DNA of 64,000 nucleotides from Microbulbifer sp. A4B17 (GCF_003076275.1 NZ_CP029064.1:1808501-1872500); one strand, 5' to 3'. Positions 36,493 through 49,058 are shown, numbered from the stretch's first letter. Notes: a model not told the origin generated them from the letters alone. Made by a program: numbers and translations.

Positions 36493-36969
36493 ATGCGTAA
36501 TTTTGATTTTTCTCCACTTTACCGTTCAGCAATCGGTTTTGACCGTATGGCCAGCCTTCTCGATGCGATGACAACCAGCGAGCAAAAGCAGCCTTCCTAC
36601 CCCCCTTACGATATAGAATTAACTGGTGAGGATAGCTATCGAATCACCATGGCTGTCGCCGGTTTTGAGCAATCGGAACTCGATATTCAAGTGGAGCAGA
36701 ATCGCTTGGTGGTTAGTGGTACGAAACCAGAAAGCAATAGTCAGGGAAATTATTTGCATCGTGGTATCGCTGCAAGAAATTTTGAGCGACGTTTTCAACT
36801 CGCAGACCATGTAAAAGTGACCGATGCAAAATTAGCTAATGGGCTGCTACATATAGAATTGGTGCGTGAAATACCTGAAGCGATGAAACCGAGAAAGATT
36901 TCGATCACGGAGGGTAATGTTCTGCAGCATGCAAAGGGTAATGCCGAGTCTGGTGCGGCAGTAGCGTAA
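36493..36969 (+). CDS. Small heat-shock protein, Hsp20/IbpA type
   Basis: A 158-residue alpha-crystallin-domain chaperone that holds unfolded proteins. The N terminus RNFDFSPLYRSAIGFDRM is the IbpA hallmark, followed by YPPYDIELTGEDSYRITMAVAGF, GTKPES, and RNFERRFQLADHVKVTDAKLANGLLHIEL (only landmark segments named). The C terminus includes the IXI-type KISI motif that docks partner subunits. The ATG at 36493 is preferred over 36487 because its spacing to GAGG fits. Expression is probably controlled by RpoH and a ROSE-like thermometer. The methyltransferase gene follows after one base. Confidence 0.92.
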   Translation: MRNFDFSPLYRSAIGFDRMASLLDAMTTSEQKQPSYPPYDIELTGEDSYRITMAVAGFEQSELDIQVEQNRLVVSGTKPESNSQGNYLHRGIAARNFERRFQLADHVKVTDAKLANGLLHIELVREIPEAMKPRKISITEGNVLQHAKGNAESGAAVA

Positions 36970-36970
36970 A

Positions 36971-37618
36971 TTGTCACTCCAGTGCCCCCTGTGCCGCCAT
37001 CGTGCGGCACAGCTTTACCATAAGGATAAGTTTCGCAGTTATTACCAATGTGATAACTGCGACCTCGTTTTTGTTCCTTCGCAATTCCACTTGGCGCCCG
37101 ATAAAGAGCGAGCCTACTACGACCTTCATGAGAATTCGATGGAAGATGAAGGTTATCGCCAATTCCTCAGTCGCTGCGCACAGCCCCTGCTCAAAGAATT
37201 GGAAAGCCCCTGTCATGGGTTGGACTTCGGTTGTGGTCCGGCCCCTCTGCTAGCTAAAATTCTGGCGGAAAACGGGCATAGAGTGGATTTATATGATTAC
37301 TTTTACATGCCCGCCCGAAAGGCGCTGCATAGGAGTTACGATTTCATAGTTGCAACTGAGGTGATTGAACATCTCGTGCAGCCCGGGGTGGAAATTGAGA
37401 GTCTTTGGCAGAGGTTGCGCGCTGGAGGTGTAATGGCCCTGATGACGAAGCTGGTTATTTCTGCTGAGCGTTTTGCGAACTGGCATTACATCAGAGATCC
37501 GACACATATTTGCTTTTTTAGTGTGAATACTTTTGAGTGGTTGGCTCGATCTCTGGGGGCTGAGCTCCAGTTTGTCCACAGCGATGTTATTTTCTTGCGA
37601 AAAATAAGGGGCCTCTAA
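36971..37618 (+). CDS. Class I SAM-dependent methyltransferase with N-terminal zinc ribbon
   Basis: A 215-residue methyltransferase. CPLC (residues 5-8) and CDNC (27-30) form a small zinc-ribbon-like start, followed by a SAM-binding Rossmann fold (GLDFGCGPAPLLAKIL at about 83, and VATEVIEHL in motif post-II) and the later NTFEWLARSLGAE. The substrate is unknown. It starts at TTG one base after the hsp20 stop, with no own ribosome site, so it depends on hsp20 translation and on the same heat-inducible transcript. No alternative ATG gives the cysteine pair. A weak link to heat stress is inferred from this. Confidence 0.75.
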   Translation: MSLQCPLCRHRAAQLYHKDKFRSYYQCDNCDLVFVPSQFHLAPDKERAYYDLHENSMEDEGYRQFLSRCAQPLLKELESPCHGLDFGCGPAPLLAKILAENGHRVDLYDYFYMPARKALHRSYDFIVATEVIEHLVQPGVEIESLWQRLRAGGVMALMTKLVISAERFANWHYIRDPTHICFFSVNTFEWLARSLGAELQFVHSDVIFLRKIRGL

Positions 37619-37688
37619 TTAATTGCGCAATACTTGTGCGATCATTAAAGCCCCTCGTGCAGAATCTTAAGAATTATTCATAAGCGCC

Positions 37689-38675
37689 TTAAGTATTCAC
37701 CCTGAATAGTTTGGCTCGCACTGTAGTGCGGTATTCACTGGGGGTTGTCGCCAGGAATTTTTTGAATAGCGCAGTAAAGTGCCCCATATCCTGGTAGCCG
37801 ACTTTTTCAGCAATTTCATTAACTGAGAGATTGCTTGACTGAAGCAGTTCACGTGCCATATCAACCCTGACATTTTGCAAGTACTGTAAAGGTGTCTGCC
37901 CCGTGGCAAGTTTAAAGCGGCGATTGAAGGATCGAACGCTCATATCGAAAAGCTGTGCTACTTCGCTGAGGCGCACTTCGGTGTCGCAGTGCTCTTTGAG
38001 CCAGGCTTGGGCCTGTACAATATCTTCGTCTGGATGAAGGTGAACTGATCCTTCCGAGTATGCTATTTCTTCAAAAGGCCGGCGAATTTCGTGGGAGAAA
38101 TTACGCTCCACATGGCTGGCAATAGCCGGCCCATACAGTTGGCGAATCATATGGACCGTAACATCAGCTAAGGCATTGACGCTGGCCGCACAGAACAGTT
38201 TGTCCGCCTGGGTAATAAAATACTGACGCTTTAGTTTCACCTCTGGGTAGTCTGAGCTGAATTGATCAAAGTAATGCCAGTGAGTGGTGGCGGGTTTGCC
38301 ATTGAGAAGGCCCGCTTCTGCTAAGAAGCAGACCCCGGTACCCACTGCGCTGATAGCTGCTCCTTGTTGTTCCTGGCGGCGCAGCCATTCCAGTATCTTT
38401 CCGCTTCGCTTGAGAGCGGGGCGGGGGTTGCGCCACATGGTTGGGATATAGATCAGATCGCTATCTGGTGCATCGCTCAGGGCGACGTCTGGTTGAAGGG
38501 TAAATCCGCACCGAGTATTAACCGGCCCCCCATCTAAGCTTGCTGTCACCAGCTTTAGACTGCTCTTAATGCCCTCCACTCTGGCGCGGCTCTCTGCGCC
38601 ACGAAGCATTTCAAGTGGGAGAACGGTACCGGTTGCCAGCATCTGGTCGATAAGTAGAAAAGTTACTATTCGCAT
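37689..38675 (-). CDS. GlxA-family transcriptional regulator (DJ-1/PfpI plus AraC domains)
   Basis: A 328-residue regulator. Residues about 1-190 are a DJ-1/PfpI-like domain (VTFLLIDQMLATGTVLPLEML, AVGTGVCFLAEAGLLNGKPATTHW), in which the nucleophile position reads VGTGVCFLA. The C-terminal 100 residues are an AraC-type DNA-binding domain (LSEVAQLFDMSVRSFNRRFKLATGQTPLQYLQ and IAEKVGYQDMGHFTALFKKFLATTPSEYR). The start is at 38675 (MRIVTFLL), the first residue that fits the domain; an upstream frame extension is unsupported. Divergent from fabY by 139 bases, so it may regulate it. Confidence 0.87.
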   Translation of the reverse strand: MRIVTFLLIDQMLATGTVLPLEMLRGAESRARVEGIKSSLKLVTASLDGGPVNTRCGFTLQPDVALSDAPDSDLIYIPTMWRNPRPALKRSGKILEWLRRQEQQGAAISAVGTGVCFLAEAGLLNGKPATTHWHYFDQFSSDYPEVKLKRQYFITQADKLFCAASVNALADVTVHMIRQLYGPAIASHVERNFSHEIRRPFEEIAYSEGSVHLHPDEDIVQAQAWLKEHCDTEVRLSEVAQLFDMSVRSFNRRFKLATGQTPLQYLQNVRVDMARELLQSSNLSVNEIAEKVGYQDMGHFTALFKKFLATTPSEYRTTVRAKLFRVNT

Positions 38676-38701
38676 TACACATCTGTGCGCACTTGCGCGA
38701 T

Positions 38702-38789
38702 TGGCCAAAACACTCAATTTTGCTGGCCAGTATGCCCATAACTGGACAGATTCGCCACCCCCTACACTCCCATCTCTTATTTTTATAGT
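38702..38789 (+). promoter_or_regulatory. Divergent promoter region of fabY
   Basis: TGGCCAAAA at 38702-38710 is mirrored by TTTTGCTGGCCA at 38718-38729 (one-base insertion), a likely operator dyad. TATAGT at 38784-38789 is a good -10 box 26 bases before the fabY start; the -35 is poor, suggesting activator or sigma dependence. The region separates fabY from the GlxA-like gene. Confidence 0.35.
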
Positions 38790-38814
38790 GTTAAGTACTT
38801 GGCTGGAGGTCAGG

Positions 38815-40671
38815 ATGCAGCGCCTTCCCGTAATCACCGCATTCGGTGGATTCAACCCTGCTGGACGTAGTTCTTTCCATAGGGGGTACTCCCGCCTCGT
38901 GCTGGACAAGCTGGGCAAGGAGGAGCGGGATAGCACTCTTTCCGACCTGGCAGCCTTGATGGGCCTACGCTCCGGTGACGATGCTGGAGGCGCGTTGGAA
39001 CCTGCCTTGGAGCAACAGGTATTGGACGGTACTCTGGTGCGCGAACTTGAGAGTCGCTATTACGATTACCGCAAATGCCACTTTCATCAGGCCGCCCATC
39101 TTGCTAACCCCCAGGGTTTGACATTCGAAATTTCCACTCGACAGCTTCCGCAGCCAGTACCTCCTCATTGGCAACTGGAGCCAGTTCAGGGTGGCAAGGT
39201 TCGCGTAACCACGACTGAACTCTCAGTTATGCTGGATAGTCACCGTGAAATTACCGTAGCGGCTGCCGGGCAGCTTCCGACGGGCTTTGAGCCGGGGACT
39301 AAATACAACTCTCGATTTCACCCGAGAGGCTTGCAGCTGGCTCTGTTGGGTGCCTCAGATGCGGTGCAGTCAATGGGCATTGACTGGGATACTGTTGTGT
39401 CTGCGGCTGGGCCGGGAAATATTTCGCTATATGCGGCCTCGGCCATGAGCCAGCTGGACCCATTCGGTAACGGCGGTTTATTGCAGTCTCGCCTGCGCGG
39501 TGGCCGTGTTAGCTCGAAGCAGTTGGCGTTGGGTTTAAACAGCATGCCTGCGGATTTTGTTAACGCCTATGTTCTCGGGAATGTTGGCTCTACCGGCGCT
39601 GTAGCGGGCGCTTGTGCGACCTTCCTGTATAACCTTCGCGCAGGGGTGGAAGATATTCGCTCGGGTAGGGCTAGAGTCGCAGTGATCGGTGCGGCAGAGG
39701 CGCCATTGGTTCCTGAGGTTGTTGATGGCTACTCGACGATGGGTGCTCTCGCCACCACTGAGAATTTGCGCAAGCTGTTTCCGGGAGAGGTTGATTACCG
39801 CCGTACCAGTCGCCCATTTGGCGAGAATTGTGGTTTTACTCTCGGTGAGGGCACCCAGTGGGTCATATTGATGGATGATGCTCTGGCTCTTGAGCTGGGC
39901 GCTTCGGTATATGGTTCTGTTGCCGGCGTGTTTACCAATGCCGATGGGACAAAAAAATCCATCTCCGCGCCCGGTCCCGGAAATTACCTGACGATGGCCA
40001 GAGCGATGGCGGAGGCTCGGGCAATTGTGGGTGAAGATAGTTTGCGACGTCGCAGTTTCATACAGGCCCATGGTTCCAGTACGCCGCAAAACAGAGTTAC
40101 TGAATCCGCAATTTTCGATCGTTTAGCCGGCGTATTTGGCATAACAGAGTGGCCCATTTGTGCGGTTAAGGCATTTTTAGGGCATACCGTTGCCTCGGCT
40201 AGCGGGGATCAATTGGTCACGGCGCTGGGTGTGTTTGATCGGGGAATACTTCCCGGAGTAACCACTGTCGATCGTATCGCTGACGATGTTCATTGTAAGA
40301 ATCTGGATATCTCCCTCGAGCATACCGACAGGGGGCGTGGGGCGCTGGATCTTGCGTTCCTGAACTCAAAAGGTTTTGGCGGCAATAATGCGACGGCAAC
40401 AATCTTGTCTCCCCAGATTACAAAATCAATGATGGAAAAACGTCATGGCAAGCCCGCGATTACGGCGTCTCAAGTATTCAACGAGAAGGTTGTAGAGCAG
40501 AGTGAAAAATACAACGCCAAGGCTTCTCGTGGTGATCTTGATGTTATTTATCGATTTGGTGAGGGCATGATCAATGAAAGCGAGATTGCTATCTCAGAAG
40601 AAGAAATATGCCTGCCCGGAATGCCGCCGGTGAAACTGCCAAATGGAAATCCCTTTGAAGATATGGTGTGA
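38815..40671 (+). CDS. fabY: Beta-ketoacyl-ACP synthase FabY
   Basis: A 618-residue thiolase-fold condensing enzyme matching FabY of Pseudomonas (about 630 aa, start LPVI-FGG-N-AGRSSFH), which starts fatty-acid synthesis by condensing acetyl-CoA with malonyl-ACP, replacing FabH. Landmarks: GACATFLYNLRAG with the catalytic cysteine region, SRPFGENCGFTLGEG, QAHGSSTPQNRV with a catalytic histidine, and VKAFLGHTVASASGDQ with the second. The C-terminal part (STSQVFNEKVVEQSEKY) is the FabY extra. GGAGG precedes the ATG at 38815; an upstream frame extension is unsupported. The downstream neighbour is an XRE-cupin gene. Confidence 0.85.
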   Translation: MQRLPVITAFGGFNPAGRSSFHRGYSRLVLDKLGKEERDSTLSDLAALMGLRSGDDAGGALEPALEQQVLDGTLVRELESRYYDYRKCHFHQAAHLANPQGLTFEISTRQLPQPVPPHWQLEPVQGGKVRVTTTELSVMLDSHREITVAAAGQLPTGFEPGTKYNSRFHPRGLQLALLGASDAVQSMGIDWDTVVSAAGPGNISLYAASAMSQLDPFGNGGLLQSRLRGGRVSSKQLALGLNSMPADFVNAYVLGNVGSTGAVAGACATFLYNLRAGVEDIRSGRARVAVIGAAEAPLVPEVVDGYSTMGALATTENLRKLFPGEVDYRRTSRPFGENCGFTLGEGTQWVILMDDALALELGASVYGSVAGVFTNADGTKKSISAPGPGNYLTMARAMAEARAIVGEDSLRRRSFIQAHGSSTPQNRVTESAIFDRLAGVFGITEWPICAVKAFLGHTVASASGDQLVTALGVFDRGILPGVTTVDRIADDVHCKNLDISLEHTDRGRGALDLAFLNSKGFGGNNATATILSPQITKSMMEKRHGKPAITASQVFNEKVVEQSEKYNAKASRGDLDVIYRFGEGMINESEIAISEEEICLPGMPPVKLPNGNPFEDMV

Positions 40672-40738
40672 TTGGCTTTCAAATAACACCTCAATTGTGG
40701 TGATTTTTACCTGAGGGGAGATTGCACAAAAGGAGCTA

Positions 40739-41332
40739 ATGGGGAACATGGATGATCCTGAAGGGGATGTTGGCGCCCGCTTGAAAGTGGTGCGCCACAT
40801 TTACGGTATCTCACAGAGGGAGTTGGCAAGACGGGCTGGAGTAACCAACGCAACAATTTCTTTTATTGAACTGGGAAAGGTTAGTCCTTCTGTAAGCTCC
40901 CTAAAGAAAATATTAGGCGCCATTCCTATGTCGCTAACCGATTTTTTTTCCTTGGAAATATCGGGCGCAAAGCAAATTTTTTTTCGCGGAAGTGAGGTGC
41001 CTGATATCGGTCGCGGTGCTGTGTCCTGTCGTTTATTTGAAGGGGCAATGGCAAATTCCGGTATGTCGCTTTTGTGGAAGGTGTTTCCCGCTGGGGAGGA
41101 CTCCGGTTTTTCTCTGGAGCCTGCCGAAGGGGAGATTGGCGGGGTGGTTGTCAGTGGCAACCTGGAGGTGACTGTCGGCTCTGACTTTGCTTTGCTAAGC
41201 GCAGGGGATGGATACTATTTTGATGCCCAGCGCCCTCATCGCTTCCGAAATTCTGGCAATTGTGACTGTGTGGTTATCAGTGCCATGACGCCGGCCTATA
41301 GGGCGGCCTCTGTAGATGAGTCCTCCTCCTGA
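40739..41332 (+). CDS. XRE-cupin transcriptional regulator
   Basis: A 197-residue regulator with an N-terminal helix-turn-helix (XRE type: VRHIYGISQRELARRAGVTNATISFIELGKVSPSVSSLKKIL) and a C-terminal cupin domain (about 110-185: VFPAGEDSGF, EIGGVVVSGNLEVTV, GDGYYFDAQRPHRFRN). This architecture is that of PuuR/SutR-like repressors that bind small metabolites. It follows fabY by 67 bases on the same strand and could regulate it or polyamine genes elsewhere (inference). Two in-frame ATGs (40739 and 40748) exist; AAAGGAG stands before the first. Confidence 0.85.
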   Translation: MGNMDDPEGDVGARLKVVRHIYGISQRELARRAGVTNATISFIELGKVSPSVSSLKKILGAIPMSLTDFFSLEISGAKQIFFRGSEVPDIGRGAVSCRLFEGAMANSGMSLLWKVFPAGEDSGFSLEPAEGEIGGVVVSGNLEVTVGSDFALLSAGDGYYFDAQRPHRFRNSGNCDCVVISAMTPAYRAASVDESSS

Positions 41333-41486
41333 TCGGTTGGTAAAAAGAGGAAGTTTGTGCCAGATAGCTGATAAAGCGGCATAAACCGAGATAGACTAGC
41401 CCCGCTTCAATTTCTCGCTATTCGTCGATCTGGCGAATTTCTGTACTTCCGCACCTTTGGTGCCATTCCATTTGTAAGAAATAGTA

Positions 41487-41516
41487 TTCAAACAATCGTT
41501 TGAATCTGGCTATACT
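41487..41516 (+). promoter_or_regulatory. PsrA-type operator and -10 box of fadBA
   Basis: TTCAAAC-AATC-GTTTGAA is a perfect dyad (41487-41504), matching the CAAAC-N4-GTTTG pattern bound by PsrA, the long-chain-fatty-acid-responsive repressor of fadBA in Pseudomonas. A -10 box TATACT is at 41511-41516, so binding would block the promoter. The fadB start is 115 bases downstream. Confidence 0.65.
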
Positions 41517-41630
41517 ACGGCTGACCATATTGGGCCAAAGTGTCACCGCACCTTGCGGTACGGCCCGTGGTTGCACAAAAATTCCGACCCCGGGCCCAGG
41601 ATCACGGCCCAGAATAAAAGAGGTCAATCA

Positions 41631-44974
<3,344 letters not shown>

Positions 44975-44987
44975 CCTAGTTAGATCC

Positions 44988-45017
44988 CGAAAAAGGCGCC
45001 TTTGGGGCGCCTTTTTT
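44988..45017 (+). terminator. Intrinsic terminator of the fadBA operon
   Basis: GGCGCC (44995-45000) pairs with GGCGCC (45006-45011) with loop TTTGG; five A before and seven T after extend the structure. Confidence 0.93.
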
Positions 45018-45100
45018 TATTTTGTGAGGAAAGTGTTCAGTAAAGTGTTGAAGCCCTCAAAATGCTGTGGCACAATCTGCACCCCTTGTCGCGATAGGCT

Positions 45101-45128
45101 CTGAAAAAGTAGCGAAAGCGCTTAAATA
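45101..45128 (+). promoter_or_regulatory. Probable promoter of the tRNA-Leu gene
   Basis: CTGAAA (45101-45106), 16 bases, TAAATA (45123-45128), placing a start near 45136, about 20 bases before the mature tRNA. Confidence 0.35.
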
Positions 45129-45155
45129 TCAAAGAGTTAGCGGCAGGTTCGATTT

Positions 45156-45240
<85 letters not shown>

Positions 45241-45424
45241 AATTAAAAGCCTTGAAGTCCGTGTGACTTGCCCTGGAGGGGTGGGTGCGGGCTTCTTGTG
45301 TATTTGGCGGCAGCTCAAAATAATGTTTTGATGCTGCGCCCACGAGGTTGCTGGCTAAGTCTCGGCGACCCGGTATTCGTTGGCGCTGCGGCGCGATTAC
45401 AGAGATAGTCTCACGAGGATAAAC

Positions 45425-46738
45425 ATGCAGGTTTCCATCGAAACTACTTCCGGTCTGGAGCGTCGCTTAACGGTCAACTTGCCGGCGGAAATCGTCGACA
45501 AAGAAGTGGACAAACGCCTCCAGCAGGCTGCTAAGACTGTTCGCATCAACGGCTTCCGCAAAGGCAAAGTGCCGATGAAAGTTGTTCGTCAGCGTTTTGG
45601 TGCTGGCGTTCGTCAGGAAGTTCTGGGTGAGGTAATGAGCCGTTCTTTCTACGAAGCTGTACAGAAGGAAGAGGTTAAGCCTGCTGGTCAGCCCAGCATC
45701 GAAGCTAAGCAGACTGCTGCTGGCGAAAATCTCGAATACGTAGCGACCTTCGAAGTTTACCCTGAAGTTGAACTCTCTGATCTTGCTGAGATTACTGTAG
45801 AGCGCCCTGTCGCAGAAGTTACTGATACAGACGTTAAGAACATGATCGATGTTCTGCGCAAGCAGCAGTCCTCCTGGAAAGACACCAAGCGTAAAGCGCA
45901 AAAAGGTGATCGTGTTGTTATCAATTTTGTTGGCCGCAAAGACGGTGAAGAGTTCGAAGGCGGTAAGGCCGAAGGGCACCAGTTGGTGCTGGGCTCCGGC
46001 CAGATGATCCCCGGATTTGAGGAAGGCATTCAGGGTATGAAGCCTGGTGAAGAGAAAGATCTCGATCTGACCTTCCCGGAAGATTACCAGGCAGAAGAGC
46101 TTCGCGGTGCTGCAGTTACCTTTAACATTAAAGTAACCTCCTCTGAGAAGCCTGAGCTCCCCGAGCTGAACGAAGATTTCTTCAAGGCTTACGGTGTTCA
46201 GGAAGGTGGCGAAGAGAAGTTCCGCGAGGAAGTTCGCAATAACATGCAGCGCGAGCTGAAGAATGCGGCTCTGAACAAAGTCAAGACCCAGATTATGGAT
46301 CAGTTGTTCGAGAAGCATCCGGTAGAGCTGCCCTCCGCTCTGGTTGCCAGCGAAGTAACTACTCTGCGTGGTCAGATGGTTCAGCAGTTTGGTGGTCAGA
46401 TTAAGGCTGAAGATGCAGAGCGTATGCTCCCTGACACTATGTTCGAAGAGCAGGCCAAGCGCCGCGTAGTTCTAGGCTTGGTGGTTGGTGAAATCGTTAA
46501 GCAGAACGAAATTTCTGTTGACGCAGATCGTGTAAAGGCAAAAGTTGAAGAGCTGGCCTCTACCTACCAGCAGCCACAAGAGGTTGTTGATTACTACTAC
46601 AGCAATCGCGAACTGCTCTCTGGTGTTGAGTCTGTTGTGCTGGAAGATCAGGTTGTTGATCACGTACTGGCTTCAGCTAAAGTATCTGAAGTTGACAGCA
46701 GCTACGACGAAGTGATTAAGCCGCAAAAGCAAGGCTAA
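45425..46738 (+). CDS. tig: Trigger factor
   Basis: A 437-residue ribosome-bound chaperone and prolyl isomerase acting on nascent chains. The N-terminal ribosome-binding domain has GFRKGKVPMKVVRQRFG (the signature loop), the central FKBP-like PPIase domain has KGDRVVINFVGRKDGEEFEGG and GSGQMIPGFEEGI, and the C-terminal SurA-like arms follow from about residue 250. GAGGATAAAC precedes the ATG at 45425; the longer frame upstream overlaps the leader and is not used. It is first in the block tig-clpP-clpX-lon-hupB-ppiD, the order known in Pseudomonas and E. coli. Confidence 0.96.
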   Translation: MQVSIETTSGLERRLTVNLPAEIVDKEVDKRLQQAAKTVRINGFRKGKVPMKVVRQRFGAGVRQEVLGEVMSRSFYEAVQKEEVKPAGQPSIEAKQTAAGENLEYVATFEVYPEVELSDLAEITVERPVAEVTDTDVKNMIDVLRKQQSSWKDTKRKAQKGDRVVINFVGRKDGEEFEGGKAEGHQLVLGSGQMIPGFEEGIQGMKPGEEKDLDLTFPEDYQAEELRGAAVTFNIKVTSSEKPELPELNEDFFKAYGVQEGGEEKFREEVRNNMQRELKNAALNKVKTQIMDQLFEKHPVELPSALVASEVTTLRGQMVQQFGGQIKAEDAERMLPDTMFEEQAKRRVVLGLVVGEIVKQNEISVDADRVKAKVEELASTYQQPQEVVDYYYSNRELLSGVESVVLEDQVVDHVLASAKVSEVDSSYDEVIKPQKQG

Positions 46739-46763
46739 TCTCTCACTTCAATCAGGTGTGGGG

Positions 46764-46788
46764 TGGCGTCTGCTCAAGCGTGACGCCC
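46764..46788 (+). terminator. Weak hairpin after tig
   Basis: GGCGTC (46765-46770) pairs with GACGCC (46782-46787) with an 11-base loop. No T-run follows, so read-through into clpP is likely. Confidence 0.35.
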
Positions 46789-46915
46789 CTACATCTCCTT
46801 CCTTTTTACCGGCTGGCTTTCTCTCGCCTGACCGGTTAAGCTCTGAAAACCAAATTTTCAGCATGGGCAACGATGCCTATTCGCTGACCTGCCGAATACG
46901 CCACAAAAGGAAGCA

Positions 46916-47566
46916 ATGGTACCTATGGCACGAATTGATTTTCCAAAAGGTTCAATAGAGCCCTCAGCATCCGGCTTAGTCCCCATGGTGGTAGAGCAAA
47001 CCGCCAGGGGTGAGCGCTCATTTGATATTTATTCCCGTTTGTTGAAAGAGCGTGTGATCTTTCTGGTCGGGCCTGTAGAAGACCATATGGCCAACCTGGT
47101 TGTTGCTCAGCTGCTGTTCCTTGAAGCTGAGAATCCGGATAAAGATATTCACCTGTACATCAATTCACCGGGCGGTTCGGTAACTGCCGGCATGTCTATC
47201 TATGACACCATGCAGTTTATCAAGCCGGATGTCAGCACTATGTGTATCGGGCAGGCCTGTAGCATGGGTGCCTTTTTACTGACAGCAGGTGCTGAAGGTA
47301 AACGCTTCGTAACACCTAACTCCCGTGTAATGATTCACCAGCCCAGCGGTGGTGCTCAGGGGCAGGCGAGTGATATTCATATTCACGCCCAGGAAATTCT
47401 AAAGATTCGCCATCGCTTGAATGAATTGATGGCACACCATTCTGGACGTCCAGTCAGTGATATCGAGAGAGATACGGAGCGGGATAACTTTATGAGTGCC
47501 GATGAAGCCAAGGAATATGGCTTGGTCGATGATGTGCTGTCTCGCCGACAAGCTTTCGATAAGTAG
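46916..47566 (+). CDS. clpP: ATP-dependent Clp protease proteolytic subunit
   Basis: A 216-residue serine peptidase that forms tetradecameric chambers and works with ClpX or ClpA. Catalytic triad: S116 in [11 protein letters not shown]141 in VMIHQPSGG and D190 in ERDNFMS. The start used is 46916 (AGGAAG just upstream); an ATG at 46925 is less well spaced. The N-terminal 20 residues are probably a processed propeptide. Separated by 161 bases from clpX on the same strand. Confidence 0.97.
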   Translation: MVPMARIDFPKGSIEPSASGLVPMVVEQTARGERSFDIYSRLLKERVIFLVGPVEDHMANLVVAQLLFLEAENPDKDIHLYINSPGGSVTAGMSIYDTMQFIKPDVSTMCIGQACSMGAFLLTAGAEGKRFVTPNSRVMIHQPSGGAQGQASDIHIHAQEILKIRHRLNELMAHHSGRPVSDIERDTERDNFMSADEAKEYGLVDDVLSRRQAFDK

Positions 47567-47727
47567 ATTTTTCTACGAAAAAAGCTTGCCAGAGGCGGAT
47601 TTTTGCAAAAGCTGGTTTTTTTATAGACTGGCTTTCCGGGGGACTTGAAAATTACGCCAAAAGGCAGCATCTTGCTGAGTAAGCTGAATTTAAGGCCCTG
47701 GCCGGCCAGTGACGACGGAGTATTTTG

Positions 47728-49014
47728 ATGACCGACAAAAGCAGCGGAGAAGACAGCGGAAAATTGCTGTACTGCTCTTTCTGTGGCAAGAGCCAGCAGG
47801 AAGTGCGGAAGTTAATCGCTGGGCCGTCAGTCTTTATCTGCGATGAGTGTGTCGAGTTGTGTACCGACATTATTCGTGAAGAAGTGCAAGAGACTGCGGA
47901 GGGGCCCGAAGGGCGCCTGCCGACACCCCGTGAGATTACTGAGATCCTCGATCAGTATGTGATTGGGCAGGAGAGAGCCAAGCGTGTATTGGCGGTCGCT
48001 GTTTACAATCACTATAAGCGTTTGCGCACCAAGTCTGGTGTGAAAGGAAAGGATGAAGTAGAGCTCAGTAAATCCAATATTTTGCTGGTTGGTCCTACCG
48101 GTAGTGGTAAAACCCTGCTTGCCGAGACCCTGGCTCGCCTGCTCAATGTTCCTTTCACAATTGCCGATGCAACCACTTTGACCGAAGCGGGTTACGTGGG
48201 TGAGGATGTTGAGAACATTATCCAAAAGCTTTTGCAAAAGTGTGATTACGATGTAGAAAAAGCCCAGCAGGGTATCGTCTACATCGATGAGATCGACAAG
48301 ATTTCGCGTAAATCAGACAACCCTTCAATTACCCGCGATGTATCTGGAGAAGGTGTACAGCAGGCGTTGCTGAAACTGATCGAAGGCACTGTAGCATCGG
48401 TACCACCGCAAGGCGGACGCAAGCATCCGCAGCAGGAATTCCTGCAGGTCGACACCTCTAATATCCTGTTTATTTGTGGCGGAGCTTTTGCTGGCCTGGA
48501 CAAAGTCATCCGCGATCGCTCAGAGAAAGGCGGTATTGGCTTTAGCGCTGAGGTTAAGTCGAAGGACGGCACCAGTAATTTCGGTGAGATCCTTCGTGAC
48601 CTGGAGCCCGAAGATCTTGTCCGCTACGGCCTGATCCCCGAGTTTGTCGGACGCCTGCCGGTGACTGCCACTCTGGAGGAGCTGGATCGTGAGGCCCTGG
48701 TACAGATCCTGACTGAACCGCGCAACGCCCTGACCAAGCAGTACGCAAAACTGTTTGAGATGGAAGATGTTGAGTTGGACTTCCGCCCCGATGCACTGGA
48801 TGCGGTTGCCACCAAGGCAATGGAGCGCAAGACTGGCGCCCGTGGCCTGCGCTCGATCATGGAATCTGTACTGTTAGAGACTATGTACGACATACCATCT
48901 ACGGATAATGTAGTGAAAGTAGTCATCGACGAAGCGGTCATTAAAGGCGAGTCTGCTCCGCTTCTGGTCTATGAGAGTGAATCCCAGCCGCAGAAAGCGG
49001 CGCCGGAAGAGTAG
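47728..49014 (+). CDS. clpX: ATP-dependent Clp protease ATP-binding subunit ClpX
   Basis: A 428-residue AAA+ unfoldase delivering substrates to ClpP. The N-terminal zinc domain has [17 protein letters not shown] and CDECVELC (four cysteines); the Walker A GPTGSGKT is at about 121, Walker [11 protein letters not shown] follows, and [22 protein letters not shown] carries the sensor-2 arginine region. The ATG at 47728 has GGAG 7 bases upstream; a TTG at 47725 is the alternative. Terminator at 49029. Confidence 0.97.
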   Translation: MTDKSSGEDSGKLLYCSFCGKSQQEVRKLIAGPSVFICDECVELCTDIIREEVQETAEGPEGRLPTPREITEILDQYVIGQERAKRVLAVAVYNHYKRLRTKSGVKGKDEVELSKSNILLVGPTGSGKTLLAETLARLLNVPFTIADATTLTEAGYVGEDVENIIQKLLQKCDYDVEKAQQGIVYIDEIDKISRKSDNPSITRDVSGEGVQQALLKLIEGTVASVPPQGGRKHPQQEFLQVDTSNILFICGGAFAGLDKVIRDRSEKGGIGFSAEVKSKDGTSNFGEILRDLEPEDLVRYGLIPEFVGRLPVTATLEELDREALVQILTEPRNALTKQYAKLFEMEDVELDFRPDALDAVATKAMERKTGARGLRSIMESVLLETMYDIPSTDNVVKVVIDEAVIKGESAPLLVYESESQPQKAAPEE

Positions 49015-49028
49015 CTCAAAGCCCACCT

Positions 49029-49058
49029 TAAAAAGCCCCAATATCGGGGCTTTTTTTA
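49029..49058 (+). terminator. Intrinsic terminator after clpX
   Basis: AAAAGCCCC pairs with GGGGCTTTT around AATATC, followed by further T to seven in total. Confidence 0.9.

Noticed and set aside
38569..38814. In-frame extension upstream of fabY
   Set aside because: It crosses the GlxA-like gene's start, and the FabY N terminus (LPVI-FGG) begins at 38815 with a good ribosome site.
46740..46915. Sigma-32 promoter before clpP
   Set aside because: No pair of sequences with CTTGAA and CCCCAT at acceptable spacing was found.
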